Source: Bacteroidota bacterium
GTDB lineage: Bacteria; Bacteroidota; Bacteroidia; Chitinophagales; Chitinophagaceae
Reading direction: 5' to 3'
Assembly (NCBI GenBank): GCA_005882315.1
Contig: VBAR01000001.1
Coordinates: 383,736 to 447,735 of the forward strand
DNA length: 64,000 nucleotides
A program made the position numbers and the translations under genes. The first letter of the stretch is position 1; each line of letters opens with the position of its first letter. Of the stretch, positions 24,028-32,839 are shown in pieces. Below the pieces are notes generated by a model. That model did no database searches, had not been told where the DNA came from, and saw only the letters and a program-made list of their open reading frames with translations.

Positions 24028-26355
24028 TTAGAAATTAATGATCCATTCTATAAGGTCATTGGGTGAAGCATTAACAGGTCTTGCACCAGCAGTGCTTGTG
24101 ATATCACTCCATTTTAACCGTCCGTTATTACTGTAAGGAATTAACATGATCCTTTTTTTCGATTGCTCAACTTTTATTTCCATAAAACTCTGGAAAAAAG
24201 GAGCCACATTATAATCGAACATTGCTGATAACCATTCTGCCGAAAAAGGCCAGCCATTAAGATTTTTGGTCCACCACCATGATGGATATTTATACCATGC
24301 AGTATTTTCTTCGATCTTTTTTACCAATGGAGCTTTTGATGGATAAAAAGCATAATTCTTCGTAACAATGGTTTCTGGTTTTGCCATTGCAGCACCGATA
24401 CTGAGATAAGCTCCGCCTCCACCATTTACAAAATGATGCATCACATGCTCATTACTATTTTTTGGAGTTTCAATATAATATTCCAAATCATGTGTATCGC
24501 CAGCCATTACCAGCGGCACTTTATAGCTTTTCAATAATTGATGCAGTCGTTCAAATGCCGGATTCATTTTTCCCTGGTACTCACCAATGGCATAAAAGGG
24601 ATGACCTGAAAGTGCCATTACAAACTTGCCTTTGGATGCTTCGAGGACATTACGCAACCATGTTGCCTGCAATGTATCGATCTCTCTTTCCACTCCGGTT
24701 TCAATGGTAATAAATACAAAATTCCCCGTGGTAATCTGGAAGTAAGGTGCTTTTTGAAAACCGGTTGGCACATTGTATTCCTGTCTCAGCTTTGCCGTGC
24801 TGGCAATCATGCTTTTTATCTTATTCTTATTAGTAGAAGAAATATGTAAGTCTTTCTTTAACCGGGCTTCCATAGCTGTCTGTGCAGCTTCGGGTTCAAA
24901 AAAAGTGGCAGTAAATCCTTCCAGCGCATCATACCAGTCATGATTTCCGGGAATAGCATATACAGGTTTTGTAACTCCTTTAAATGGCATCCAGAATTTT
25001 TTTTCATAATCCTTTAAAGCGCCGGATGGATATACAACATCAGAAGATATTACTACAAACTTTACATCGGGTTGATTCGTGACAGAAAGTATTTGATCTT
25101 TTAAAATAAGTTGCGAAGCATCACCTTCCCCCGGGTCGCCAATAACTACAAAAGAAAAATCTGCTGTATCCGTAACTCCTTCCGGGTGCAGTTGAAATGC
25201 ATTGGCACCCGTGCCTTCACCAGATGCGGATGTAATAGCCATTCGCCATGTATTCGTACGACTGGCAGCCCAATGATCCCACATACCAGAAGCCCAATTC
25301 TCCGTATCAAAATACCAACTCATTCCCAACACCGGCATAACAGCTGCCAATAGCGCTGACCAGGGCAATCCTATTTTCAGCCCGGTTCTTATGGCAGTAC
25401 CAAGTGAATATGATGCCTTACGAAAGCGGATCGTGTTTCTTAATCTTCTGGTCAGCCATGTTTCAGTTACTCCTGTTACACTCCACCACTTCCTTTTTTC
25501 ATCAGGACTTCTTTCTACCCATAACCATAACTTTTTATCTGCCCATGCAGTTACTCCTTTGAAGACTGAACGGCCAGACCCGATAATAACATAGGCAATT
25601 ACTAATGCAATAACCGCATCTCCTATAGTAGCAACAAGGGGTGAAAGGATGCCAAGAAAACTTCTATCTGCACCCATACGGCCAAGATGTATGAAAAACA
25701 GCATCAGCAAAAGAACAATGATCCATTTAGTATCATACGGTGCTTTAGTTTCTTCATCATTTTCTATGCTCTCAGCAAGTGCAAGTATTCTTCGATTTTC
25801 GCCAAGCCCCATATCATATACTACATCCACGTTCACATCTCCCATTACTCCCATACGAGCAGAAAGAATTGAAATTGCTATTCCGAAAATCCGTAGAGCA
25901 ATAACTAATGAAAGTACCCATCCTAGTCCGTTGCTTTTAAAAACAATTAAGACCAGCAATAAAAGAATGCTGCCAGCTCCTGCTGCCAGGTCCTGCCATC
26001 TTCCTTTTGAAGTCTTTGATTCTTTGAAGTATTTAAACAAGAATCTAAAAGCTTCGACTGTAAATACAATAACAATAAAAATCAACAATGCATTGTCAAG
26101 TAACATTTTCGCATTGATAAGGAAAAGAGCTATCAGCAAACTGAAGCCCCCGCTATACCAGGTCGATTTTCGTTCTGTTCTTAATGAGCAGCGAAAGCCA
26201 TGAAGTATTTGAATCATCGCAACCCACAACAATAACCCACCAAGTTGTTCATCGATTGATGTGCCGGGCCATATAGGTGCTAACAAAGCCAATAATGCGA
26301 TGAGAAAGCAGATGCACGGGACCAGCCATTTCCTCACTTTTAATTTTGCAGTCAT
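24028..26355 (-). CDS. Membrane-anchored calcineurin-like phosphoesterase
   Basis: 775 aa. The N-terminal about 360 residues are a multi-span membrane region. The C-terminal domain is a metallophosphoesterase: VVIGDPGEGD, VISSDVVYP (the family usually has G-D; the Asp is kept), PGNHDWYDALEG, a His in LSGHPFYAIG, and AGDTHDLEYY as the last metal motif. The order resembles purple-acid-phosphatase-like enzymes. Substrate unknown. The very large membrane part is unusual for the family and suggests action on a membrane substrate or sensing. Monocistronic. Confidence 0.82.
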   Translation of the reverse strand: MTAKLKVRKWLVPCICFLIALLALLAPIWPGTSIDEQLGGLLLWVAMIQILHGFRCSLRTERKSTWYSGGFSLLIALFLINAKMLLDNALLIFIVIVFTVEAFRFLFKYFKESKTSKGRWQDLAAGAGSILLLLVLIVFKSNGLGWVLSLVIALRIFGIAISILSARMGVMGDVNVDVVYDMGLGENRRILALAESIENDEETKAPYDTKWIIVLLLMLFFIHLGRMGADRSFLGILSPLVATIGDAVIALVIAYVIIGSGRSVFKGVTAWADKKLWLWVERSPDEKRKWWSVTGVTETWLTRRLRNTIRFRKASYSLGTAIRTGLKIGLPWSALLAAVMPVLGMSWYFDTENWASGMWDHWAASRTNTWRMAITSASGEGTGANAFQLHPEGVTDTADFSFVVIGDPGEGDASQLILKDQILSVTNQPDVKFVVISSDVVYPSGALKDYEKKFWMPFKGVTKPVYAIPGNHDWYDALEGFTATFFEPEAAQTAMEARLKKDLHISSTNKNKIKSMIASTAKLRQEYNVPTGFQKAPYFQITTGNFVFITIETGVEREIDTLQATWLRNVLEASKGKFVMALSGHPFYAIGEYQGKMNPAFERLHQLLKSYKVPLVMAGDTHDLEYYIETPKNSNEHVMHHFVNGGGGAYLSIGAAMAKPETIVTKNYAFYPSKAPLVKKIEENTAWYKYPSWWWTKNLNGWPFSAEWLSAMFDYNVAPFFQSFMEIKVEQSKKRIMLIPYSNNGRLKWSDITSTAGARPVNASPNDLIEWIINF

Positions 26356-26400
26356 GAAATTTTCGGTTGTTTTAAAATCTATCGTGCAGTATTGTAATTC

Positions 26401-26432
26401 TTATAAACAGATCAGCTATATCTGTTTTATAA
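26401..26432 (-). terminator. Hairpin between two minus-strand genes
   Basis: Arms TTATAAACAGAT (26401-26412) and ATCTGTTTTATAA (26420-26432) pair with one bulged T and a 7-nt loop. It lies downstream of the 26511-27074 gene and upstream of the phosphoesterase start, so it may be a terminator or an operator-like leader element. Confidence 0.4.
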
Positions 26433-26510
26433 AGAAAGGAACAATATTGCTGATTATCCTTATAATTATGAAAATTTCATGATTAATAAATTCTCTTTCC
26501 CGGATTTTAA

Positions 26511-27074
26511 TTAGAAAACAAATATGAGACTGAATTGTAACACTCCATTTCTGAAATCAGGGTCGATATTGGCAGAATCAAAATCACCCACATTGCTCAC
26601 ACCAACCATATAACGGCCACCAATACCTAGTCCTTTGCTTTTTAAAAACCCCAGGCCTACTCCAATTGAAAGGTCGGTACTTTTGGCAAATTCATCGATA
26701 GCAGAATTGGGAATTTCTTCACTTACTTTGAAACCTGCCTGCGGACCAGCTTCTATATAAAATCTGCCTTTGAATTGCCACTGCAGCATTATAGGTATGT
26801 TGACATAAGAAACCTTGTAATCTGCTTCAGTAACGCCGTCATCCAGTTTAGCTCCTTGTGAAGAAAAGAGAACTTCGGGTTGCAATACCAGGTGATCAAA
26901 CTTGATCCGCACTAAACCACCGGCATGAAATGCCACCAATGAACTCTTTTCTATATTATTAAAATTGCCACCAGTAAAGTTGCTGATGTTTACACCACCT
27001 TTCAGGCCGAATTGGAGTTGGGCATTCACGATCCCCACAGCAAGGAATAGGGGAAGAAAAATAATCTTTTTCAT
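26511..27074 (-). CDS. PorT-like outer-membrane beta-barrel protein
   Basis: 187 aa from the ATG at 27074, which starts the signal peptide (MKKIIFLPLFLAVGIVNAQ); the 10-codon upstream extension is rejected. The mature protein starts LQFGLKGGVNISNFTG, the hallmark of the porin/PorT-like 8-strand barrel family in Bacteroidota, and ends in LQFSLIFVF. VLQPEVLFSSQGAKL and FYIEAGPQAGF are the conserved strands. Function within the family is mostly unknown. Confidence 0.75.
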   Translation of the reverse strand: MKKIIFLPLFLAVGIVNAQLQFGLKGGVNISNFTGGNFNNIEKSSLVAFHAGGLVRIKFDHLVLQPEVLFSSQGAKLDDGVTEADYKVSYVNIPIMLQWQFKGRFYIEAGPQAGFKVSEEIPNSAIDEFAKSTDLSIGVGLGFLKSKGLGIGGRYMVGVSNVGDFDSANIDPDFRNGVLQFSLIFVF

Positions 27075-27654
27075 AAACCAGGTTTTAATAGTTAACAAAA
27101 ACATTTAGCACTTTGGTGTTTTATATTGAGGTGACTTTTACTTCTCAATAGTTGTTGTTATAGTTCCTCCTTTTTATTTGTATAAAAATATTGTTACTCT
27201 ATATAAGTACTTTCATTCATTATTTCAACCCTCAGGTTGATTAAACCCAAGGCTGACTAGTGGTCAGCTTTCCCTGTCCGTAAGATAGTGGCCTGCAAAA
27301 CTCAAAAGAGGATTTCGAAACTTATTATACAATAGTGTAAAACGCTGACATCATTTTGGTGGGACAACGAAAGAAGCTCAGCGTCACCAGGAAATTGAAT
27401 TTTCAATAACTCTTTCATTAGAATCCGGTTTATTGGTTAACGAATTGTCGAATTCAAATGAGTAAGTAAGTCTGCTTCGAAAAAAACTATACTAATAATA
27501 TCTTCCGTATTATAATTAATAAGCGATAAAGGAAAGCCTATTTGATAGTAAAAGGTACTTCATTTTTTTGTGGGAATAATCAAAGGATCCCGAAAATTTT
27601 ATGAGATATCATATAGTTTTTGAGAAAATTACTCACCGTGCTTGTTTTGAATTT
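27075..27654. other. Long intergenic region, no convincing gene
   Basis: 580 nt. It contains a small hairpin (GCTGAC 27252-27257 / GTCAGC 27263-27268) and a 38-codon minus-strand reading frame (27302-27418) that has no recognisable features. The side next to 27074 must hold that gene's promoter. I see no tRNA, known RNA or insertion-sequence remnant. Confidence 0.5.
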
Positions 27655-28926
27655 TTAAAATACTTCATTTAATCCAAAGAAGAATCCGTTTGCTCCATAT
27701 TTGCCCCGGGCATAATCGATACAGATGGTTGAGCGGCTTTGTTTTTGTAAGAGGACCCTGAATCCAGCGCCATAGCCTGTTTCCCAATAATCAAATACTT
27801 TTTTATTAAGATCATCGGAAGCGGTTTGCAAATTCATAAAGGCTACACCGCTCACTAATTTATTCCTGGAGATCGGGAAGCGGTATTCACTTTCAAAACA
27901 GGCATAAGACGGGCCTTTAAAACGGCCCATTGTATAAGCACGGCCACTTCTGCCATAAGTATCGTATGCAGTTGCAGGCAATTCCAGGTAGGGTACCGTT
28001 CCACTCAGTTTGTAAGATGCCCAATGCCAGAATGCTAATACATGCTCTGGATTTTTTTTACTAAGGCTAATGTATTTCCTCATATCATATAGCAATTGTA
28101 TTGAATTCTTAGTACTGCCCAGCCATTTCTGGTTAAAGCGTAAACTAAAATCAAGATAGGCCCCACCATAAGAACGAAGAGGATGTTCACGGGTATTATA
28201 TTGGAGAGCTAATAACAATCCATTTGCAGAATATTTCTTTGGATCAAAATCATTTTGCAAACTATAGCGCAGATGAGGTGAACTGGGTAATACATCAAGT
28301 TGTTGGTCATTGATATTTGAACGGATATCGAAACTAATACCTCCACCTGCAAATAAATTCGGACCGATCTTGCGATATATTTTTTCCGTTAGCCTGATAA
28401 ATGTAAACCTGATAAGAAATGTACTGTCGCTATTTGATCTGTAATCTTTATTTCCCGTCCCAATTCCATAATCAGCGATCAAAAATTTTGATAGTTGCCA
28501 GTTACCCTGAAAATTCCATTTATTTTCTTCAGTAAATGCATTATGACGGGCTTGTGCTGTGACCACACCTTTCGTACTGTAAATAGCTTCAAGACCAAAA
28601 GATGAAAGATTGGTATTTTCAGGAACTCCATATTGCTTAATGGCTGATACCTTAGCTCCGATCACAAAACCGAAACTTGGATTATATCCAATAGACGGTA
28701 AGATCGTCATAGCCCTCTTTTTCTTCGGAGCTTTTGTAGTATCCTCTTTTTTATTAAACACCCGTTTAAAAACATCCCCAACATCAATTACCGGTATTAA
28801 GCTATGTTCTCCTCCGGTTGTTTGTTGAGCATTAGCAGAAGCAGAGAAAAAAAGCAAAAAGCCAACTGCGCAGGCAGTAATAAAAAAGTAATAATTAATA
28901 TAGATATTTTCTTTTCTCGCCGGCAT
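27655..28926 (-). CDS. BamA/TamA-like outer-membrane protein (surface-antigen barrel, no POTRA)
   Basis: 423 aa from the ATG at 28926 (signal peptide to SANAQ). A short linker with DVFKRVFNKKEDTTKAPKKKRA precedes the barrel, which opens with LPSIGYNPSFGFVIGAKVSA. Omp85-type strands follow, with GRSGRAYTMGRFKG (the family's VRGf/y-like lid-lock region is replaced by YTMGRFKG), and the C-terminus is YARGKYGANGFFFGLNEVF. It has no room for POTRA domains, so it is a stand-alone barrel of the type annotated as surface-antigen/BamA-like in Bacteroidota. Role unknown. Confidence 0.75.
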   Translation of the reverse strand: MPARKENIYINYYFFITACAVGFLLFFSASANAQQTTGGEHSLIPVIDVGDVFKRVFNKKEDTTKAPKKKRAMTILPSIGYNPSFGFVIGAKVSAIKQYGVPENTNLSSFGLEAIYSTKGVVTAQARHNAFTEENKWNFQGNWQLSKFLIADYGIGTGNKDYRSNSDSTFLIRFTFIRLTEKIYRKIGPNLFAGGGISFDIRSNINDQQLDVLPSSPHLRYSLQNDFDPKKYSANGLLLALQYNTREHPLRSYGGAYLDFSLRFNQKWLGSTKNSIQLLYDMRKYISLSKKNPEHVLAFWHWASYKLSGTVPYLELPATAYDTYGRSGRAYTMGRFKGPSYACFESEYRFPISRNKLVSGVAFMNLQTASDDLNKKVFDYWETGYGAGFRVLLQKQSRSTICIDYARGKYGANGFFFGLNEVF

Positions 28927-28975
28927 GAAGGTTTTTATTATCAAAATTAATTTTACACCGAGCTGTAAAATACAT

Positions 28976-29012
28976 ATAAAAATCGGCTACAACCTGTATG
29001 GTCGTAGCCGGT
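28976..29012 (-). terminator. Intrinsic terminator of the 29042-31756 gene group
   Basis: CGGCTAC (28984-28990) pairs with GTAGCCG (29004-29010), and inner bases ACC/GGT extend the stem after one mismatch; on the minus strand ATTTTTATATG follows. It lies 30 nt past the stop at 29042. Confidence 0.75.
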
Positions 29013-29041
29013 AACAAAATGCAAATGATTCAGAATGTTTT

Positions 29042-29710
29042 TTATTTTGCTTTAGCAGGTCCGCCAAGTGCAAAGCATAATCCACCACCAAGACCAAATT
29101 GCAACATAGATGAGTAAGTGCTAACTCCAGCTCCAGCCCCACCTGTTCCAAAATATAAGCCTCCGCCTGCTCCCTGAACAGCTGACATTAATTGGCCTTG
29201 TAATTTAATTGCCATTTTCTCAGACGCCCAGATATTTGCTCCTAATCTAAACCCCCATCCAAATTTTGTTCCACTGTTATCATTACCAGTATCAGGATTT
29301 TTAACATTGATGATAACCGCACCGGCCATAAGACCACCAAATCCTTCCACTTTACTTCCTGGTTTTCTCACATAGCGATTACTGGCCAGCATGATCCAGT
29401 TGAATCCAACATCAAAATTGGTAGTTTTTACTCCACCTATTTGCCCATTCTGGAGATAAGTAGTAGGCGCATTGGTTGATTGATTTAAATAAAGAAGTTC
29501 TATACCCATCGATGGGTGAGGCAGGTATTCAATTCCTGCACCCCATTGAAGGCCGCCTTTGAATTTTCCTTCATAGTAATTGTTGACATCATAATAGGAA
29601 TCGAACCTATCATCAAATACATAGTTTGCATACCCGTTCAATCTTGTGCTTTTTTGCGACATGGCGGGAATAAAAAAACAGACTAGTAAAATTGAAAGAA
29701 TTGTTTTCAT
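29042..29710 (-). CDS. Outer-membrane beta-barrel protein (paralogue of 31127-31756)
   Basis: 222 aa; signal peptide to PAMSQ. The mature protein has Tyr/Asn-rich strands (GYANYVFDDRFDSYYDVNNYY), then WGAGIEYLPHPSMGIELLYLNQ and a Gly-rich end (GGAGAGVSTYSSMLQFGLGGGLCFALG). The blocks 'q.GaGIEYfP....siEL..L..sT' and 'FQFGLGGavCF' are shared with the gene at 31127-31756. Between the two paralogues sit two Tyr-rich lipoproteins, so the four genes form a symmetric same-strand set. Confidence 0.65.
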   Translation of the reverse strand: MKTILSILLVCFFIPAMSQKSTRLNGYANYVFDDRFDSYYDVNNYYEGKFKGGLQWGAGIEYLPHPSMGIELLYLNQSTNAPTTYLQNGQIGGVKTTNFDVGFNWIMLASNRYVRKPGSKVEGFGGLMAGAVIINVKNPDTGNDNSGTKFGWGFRLGANIWASEKMAIKLQGQLMSAVQGAGGGLYFGTGGAGAGVSTYSSMLQFGLGGGLCFALGGPAKAK

Positions 29711-29734
29711 GATTATTTTTTTAAATGGTTAAAA

Positions 29735-30397
29735 CTAATTTTGATCTTTCTTCCTTTCTTTATCAAATTGATCAAACAGCAACTCCGTATATTCTCTGCT
29801 TGATTTCTCTATACCTGATGGGTTTTCTGCTTTTGATTGAACAGACCAGACTATTTTTTGCGTCTCCATATCATAAGCGTTGGCTTCAATAAAATAAGTT
29901 TTGTCTGTCGTATAATAACCCGGGCTATACAATGTTGGTGACCAGTAATTATAATAACCATAGAACCCGGCGCCATACATACCGTAAGTACCATAAGGCC
30001 CGTAACCACCATAAGGAGCATAGGATGAGCCCGAAACATAACGTGTTTCACTTTTTTCGTGAATGACCGCAACGGACAGTATAACATCACAACCTCTATC
30101 ACGAATTAGTTTCAACACAAGATCCTTGTCCCTCATGTTATCCTTGTTAAAATTCGGTGGAAAGATCTCAAACCCTTTTACTACATTAAATCCTCTTGCT
30201 TTTGCGGCTGCACCCAAATCGTTTTCAAGCGCATACTTTATGCCATTATTTTGCATTAAAGCAGCTACAAAAACAGTAGTATATTTTTTCTTCGGTCTGT
30301 CCGGGTTTACCCAGGAGGTTGTAATTCTTTGAGTAGGTTTACAGGAAAAGATCAATACTATCAACACAAAAAAAATCAGCGAATTATTTTTTTTCAT
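29735..30397 (-). CDS. Tyr/Gly-rich lipoprotein (DUF4136-like group)
   Basis: 220 aa from the ATG at 30397; a longer frame to 30445 is possible but lacks sense. Lipobox LIFSCKP. Mature part: RITTSWVNPD, alpha/beta core (TTVFVAALMQNNGIKYALEN; RGCDVILSVAVIHEK), Gly/Tyr-rich low-complexity loop (APYGGYGPYGTYGMYGAG), TTDKTYFIEANAYD and KIVWSVQSKAENPSGIEKSS. It is closely similar in layout to 14399-15043 (shared VWSVQS block, SPGYYTTDK/TPSYYSKEK). Function unknown. 24 nt precede the barrel gene, consistent with cotranscription. Confidence 0.68.
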   Translation of the reverse strand: MKKNNSLIFFVLIVLIFSCKPTQRITTSWVNPDRPKKKYTTVFVAALMQNNGIKYALENDLGAAAKARGFNVVKGFEIFPPNFNKDNMRDKDLVLKLIRDRGCDVILSVAVIHEKSETRYVSGSSYAPYGGYGPYGTYGMYGAGFYGYYNYWSPTLYSPGYYTTDKTYFIEANAYDMETQKIVWSVQSKAENPSGIEKSSREYTELLFDQFDKERKKDQN

Positions 30398-30466
30398 ACT
30401 ACACTTTTTTAAGTATAAAAAAAATGAGGAGATATTTCTCCTCACTCTTTATTATTGGAAAGCTGG

Positions 30467-31069
30467 TTATTTCAAAAAGCCATCTTTTTTCATTTTATCG
30501 GAAACCACATCTGCAATTTCATTCACTGTTTTTTCAAGCTTGGAAGGGTTCACTGTTTTTGTAGTTCCTGTCCACACTAATTTGTCAGGATTAACAGTAT
30601 ACACTGTTGTTTCAACAAAATAATTTTTGTCAGTAGTATAATAACCAGGACTAGTATACATGCCGGCCCCATAACCATAATATCTGCCATAGCCGCCATA
30701 AAAACCAGTCGTTGAACCCTGTACATAAGAAGTTTCTTTTTCTACATCGGCCAGGCGCATTAATAATATATGTGTATACTTGCCTTCAGTTAATTTTTCT
30801 TTTAATGCGGCTTCACTCGCATTTTTCAGCACATCTGTTGTAAGAACAGTGTAGGAGGATGTCCCACCGCTCTGTAGGCGTTTTGCAAGTTGGTCTTCGA
30901 TCACACGACGGGAAGTTTCATCTTTCACCAATGCAACTACAAGTGTTTTATTAGGCGCACTTGCAGTAACTGTGGCACCCGGCTCCATCCAGCTTTTTTC
31001 AATTTTTGTTGCCGGTCCGCATGAAACAAGTGAGATCATAACAAACGCTGATAAAATCAAATTTCTCAT
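30467..31069 (-). CDS. Tyr/Gly-rich lipoprotein (second copy of the group)
   Basis: 200 aa from the ATG at 31069. Lipobox LVSCGPA. KIEKSWMEPG, core NKTLVVALVKDETSRRVIEDQ and YTHILLMRLADVEKE, then GFYGGYGRYYGYGAGMYTS and GYYTTDKNYFVETTVY, closing with a VWTGTTKTVNPSKLEK block. It shares the GYYTTDK.YF.E segment with the neighbour at 29735 yet is otherwise diverged, so this is an old tandem duplication. Confidence 0.68.
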   Translation of the reverse strand: MRNLILSAFVMISLVSCGPATKIEKSWMEPGATVTASAPNKTLVVALVKDETSRRVIEDQLAKRLQSGGTSSYTVLTTDVLKNASEAALKEKLTEGKYTHILLMRLADVEKETSYVQGSTTGFYGGYGRYYGYGAGMYTSPGYYTTDKNYFVETTVYTVNPDKLVWTGTTKTVNPSKLEKTVNEIADVVSDKMKKDGFLK

Positions 31070-31126
31070 AATTAAAATTTTAGATGAACAAAATAAATGC
31101 ATTTATAAAAATGCGACTATACAAAA

Positions 31127-31756
31127 TTATTTTTTCTTGAAATTAAAACATACTGCTCCACCCAGCCCAAATTGAAAGATGCTGGCATAATCAGTAAAGG
31201 CTGTAGTCCCCCATCCCGGATAATAATAATAATCGTAACCAACAGCTGAGGTAATGGATTGGAAAAAAGCATGAAGGTTAACTGATATAGCAGCCGAAGT
31301 TTTTATTTTTACTCCCAGCTTTGCATCCCAGGCAAATTTCGTTGCGCTACTACCTTCTTTTAATGCTAAGATCCCAACACCAGCGCCTATTCCAAAGTAA
31401 GGCAATGCCTTTGCGTGTGGATCACTTCCAAAATAGTTGGTACCTCCCAGAAGTATATAATTTATGGAACCCTCATCTTTTCCGGGATTAAGTTGAGTTC
31501 CTGCAGGTCCATGCAACGGAAATTGTGTTGACATTGAAAGCCATCTGAGTTCAACAGATTTGTTTCTTGAAGGAAAATATTCAATGCCGGCTCCGTATTG
31601 GGCAGCCTCATTTATATATCCATAAGATGCATCAAAATTCACTTTGTCCTGAAAGGAATACCCGCCATACAAGTTAAGGAGAATGGATTTTGGATCCTGT
31701 GCTTTTAAACCGATTGCAAAAAAGAATACAGCGATCAAGAAAATAAAACGTTTCAT
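31127..31756 (-). CDS. Outer-membrane beta-barrel protein (paralogue of 29042-29710)
   Basis: 209 aa; signal peptide to AIGLKAQ. YGGYSFQDKVNFDASYGYIN, then YGAGIEYFPSRNKSVELRWLS, a central YFGIGAGVGIL, YDYYYYPGWG and the barrel end IFQFGLGGAVCFNFKKK. It probably heads the four-gene set 31756-29042, all on the minus strand with gaps of 57, 69 and 24 nt. Function unknown. Confidence 0.65.
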   Translation of the reverse strand: MKRFIFLIAVFFFAIGLKAQDPKSILLNLYGGYSFQDKVNFDASYGYINEAAQYGAGIEYFPSRNKSVELRWLSMSTQFPLHGPAGTQLNPGKDEGSINYILLGGTNYFGSDPHAKALPYFGIGAGVGILALKEGSSATKFAWDAKLGVKIKTSAAISVNLHAFFQSITSAVGYDYYYYPGWGTTAFTDYASIFQFGLGGAVCFNFKKK

Positions 31757-31935
31757 AATTTTTGATTAAGTTAAGGAATTAATTGAAATTTCAGTAGGGG
31801 TAGGAATATATTGTCAATATACAATAAATTGACAGACAAATGTTTTCAATGTAGCGCTGCTTATCCCCTCTTTCAACAATCGAAAGAAAAATCGATCTTG
31901 AATACTGAACCAAGACAGCCTCAACAACTGATCAA

Positions 31936-32424
31936 TTACTGGCCGGTCGTCTTTGTTTTCTCCAGCTCGCCAATAAAGGGTATGTCTTCCTGAATGCTCA
32001 GCCTGATACAGTTCTCAATATAATCTTCCAGTTGAATAAATTTAGCTGCCTGTAAGCCACCAATAACAGCAGTAAATTTTGTAAGATACAATTGCTGGAA
32101 CTTAGTGTATTTATCTGCCCATGCAAGTTTTTTTGTTGTCAGGTCAGTAGCCTTTTTGTTATCAAGCGTTTCATAATTAGTCGCATAAGCTTCAATTATT
32201 TTGATCCTTTCCTGGCCAAGTTTTTTCCTCGCGGTTTCATATACATCGTATAATGACCAAAACTTAACACTCTTTGCTTCAGGAATAGTCATGTAAACTT
32301 GTACCAGTTCTTTTTTTTCTTTCCCGAATATGGATTGAATCAGGTCAACATCTTCCTTGTTAGATTGAGCGAACATGCATGTTGAAAGCATTAATACTGC
32401 GGATAAAATAATTACTCTTTTCAT
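31936..32424 (-). CDS. Secreted helical protein of unknown function
   Basis: 162 aa; signal peptide MKRVIILSAVLMLSTCMFAQ. The mature protein is highly charged and helical: IQSIFGKEKKELVQVYMTI, KFWSLYDVYETARKKLGQ, KYTKFQQLYLTKFTAVIGG, AAKFIQLEDYIENCIRL. This resembles a Bacteroidota family of small periplasmic helical proteins with no known function; by pattern it recalls Spy/CpxP-like periplasmic helical proteins, which is a loose comparison. Divergent from the DUF481 gene. Confidence 0.6.
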   Translation of the reverse strand: MKRVIILSAVLMLSTCMFAQSNKEDVDLIQSIFGKEKKELVQVYMTIPEAKSVKFWSLYDVYETARKKLGQERIKIIEAYATNYETLDNKKATDLTTKKLAWADKYTKFQQLYLTKFTAVIGGLQAAKFIQLEDYIENCIRLSIQEDIPFIGELEKTKTTGQ

Positions 32425-32839
32425 TTTTTTCGGTTTTATTTGGTTTTGTAAAGTTGCCAGAATTATTCAAAGGGTTTTTCTCATAAAATTTGATGCGTAG
32501 AATATTAATTTTAATCAGGATTAAAAGTAAGTGTTATACGGTCAAATAGCGGTTAAGCCTAGCGGCCTCAACAGGTTTTGGGAGAACAAGATAGGGGTTT
32601 TTTTTATTTTTCAACCCGACTATGACCAAAGGAATATAAAAAGGATTTAAGGTATTTACCGGGTCCGGTTGATTATAACCGGTCTTACTGATGACCGCTA
32701 TGCTCAGTTTTCAAACGCCGGTCCTTACACAGACTATTTTATGCCTTCATTTATTAGTCTTCTGTTTCTAGGTTACTATGATTTAATCATTATTTTTATC
32801 GGGTCGACCGTTTTAAAATTATAACCCTTTCTTATTCTC
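32425..32839. other. Divergent intergenic region
   Basis: 415 nt between the secreted helical protein and the DUF481 gene; promoters for both lie here. It contains a small hairpin (CCGGTT 32665-32670 / AACCGG 32677-32682) and a short palindrome ATGATTTAATCAT (32778-32790) 50 nt before the DUF481 start. No small gene stands out. Confidence 0.5.

Noticed and set aside
25649-26203. 184-codon plus-strand frame opposite the phosphoesterase membrane half
   Set aside because: Shadow of a conserved minus-strand gene; Ser/Ile/Lys-rich without motifs.
27235-32702. Shared leader motif between 27235-27270 and 32667-32702 (both begin GGTTGATTA)
   Set aside because: After nine identical bases the match drops to chance level; too weak to call a common operator.
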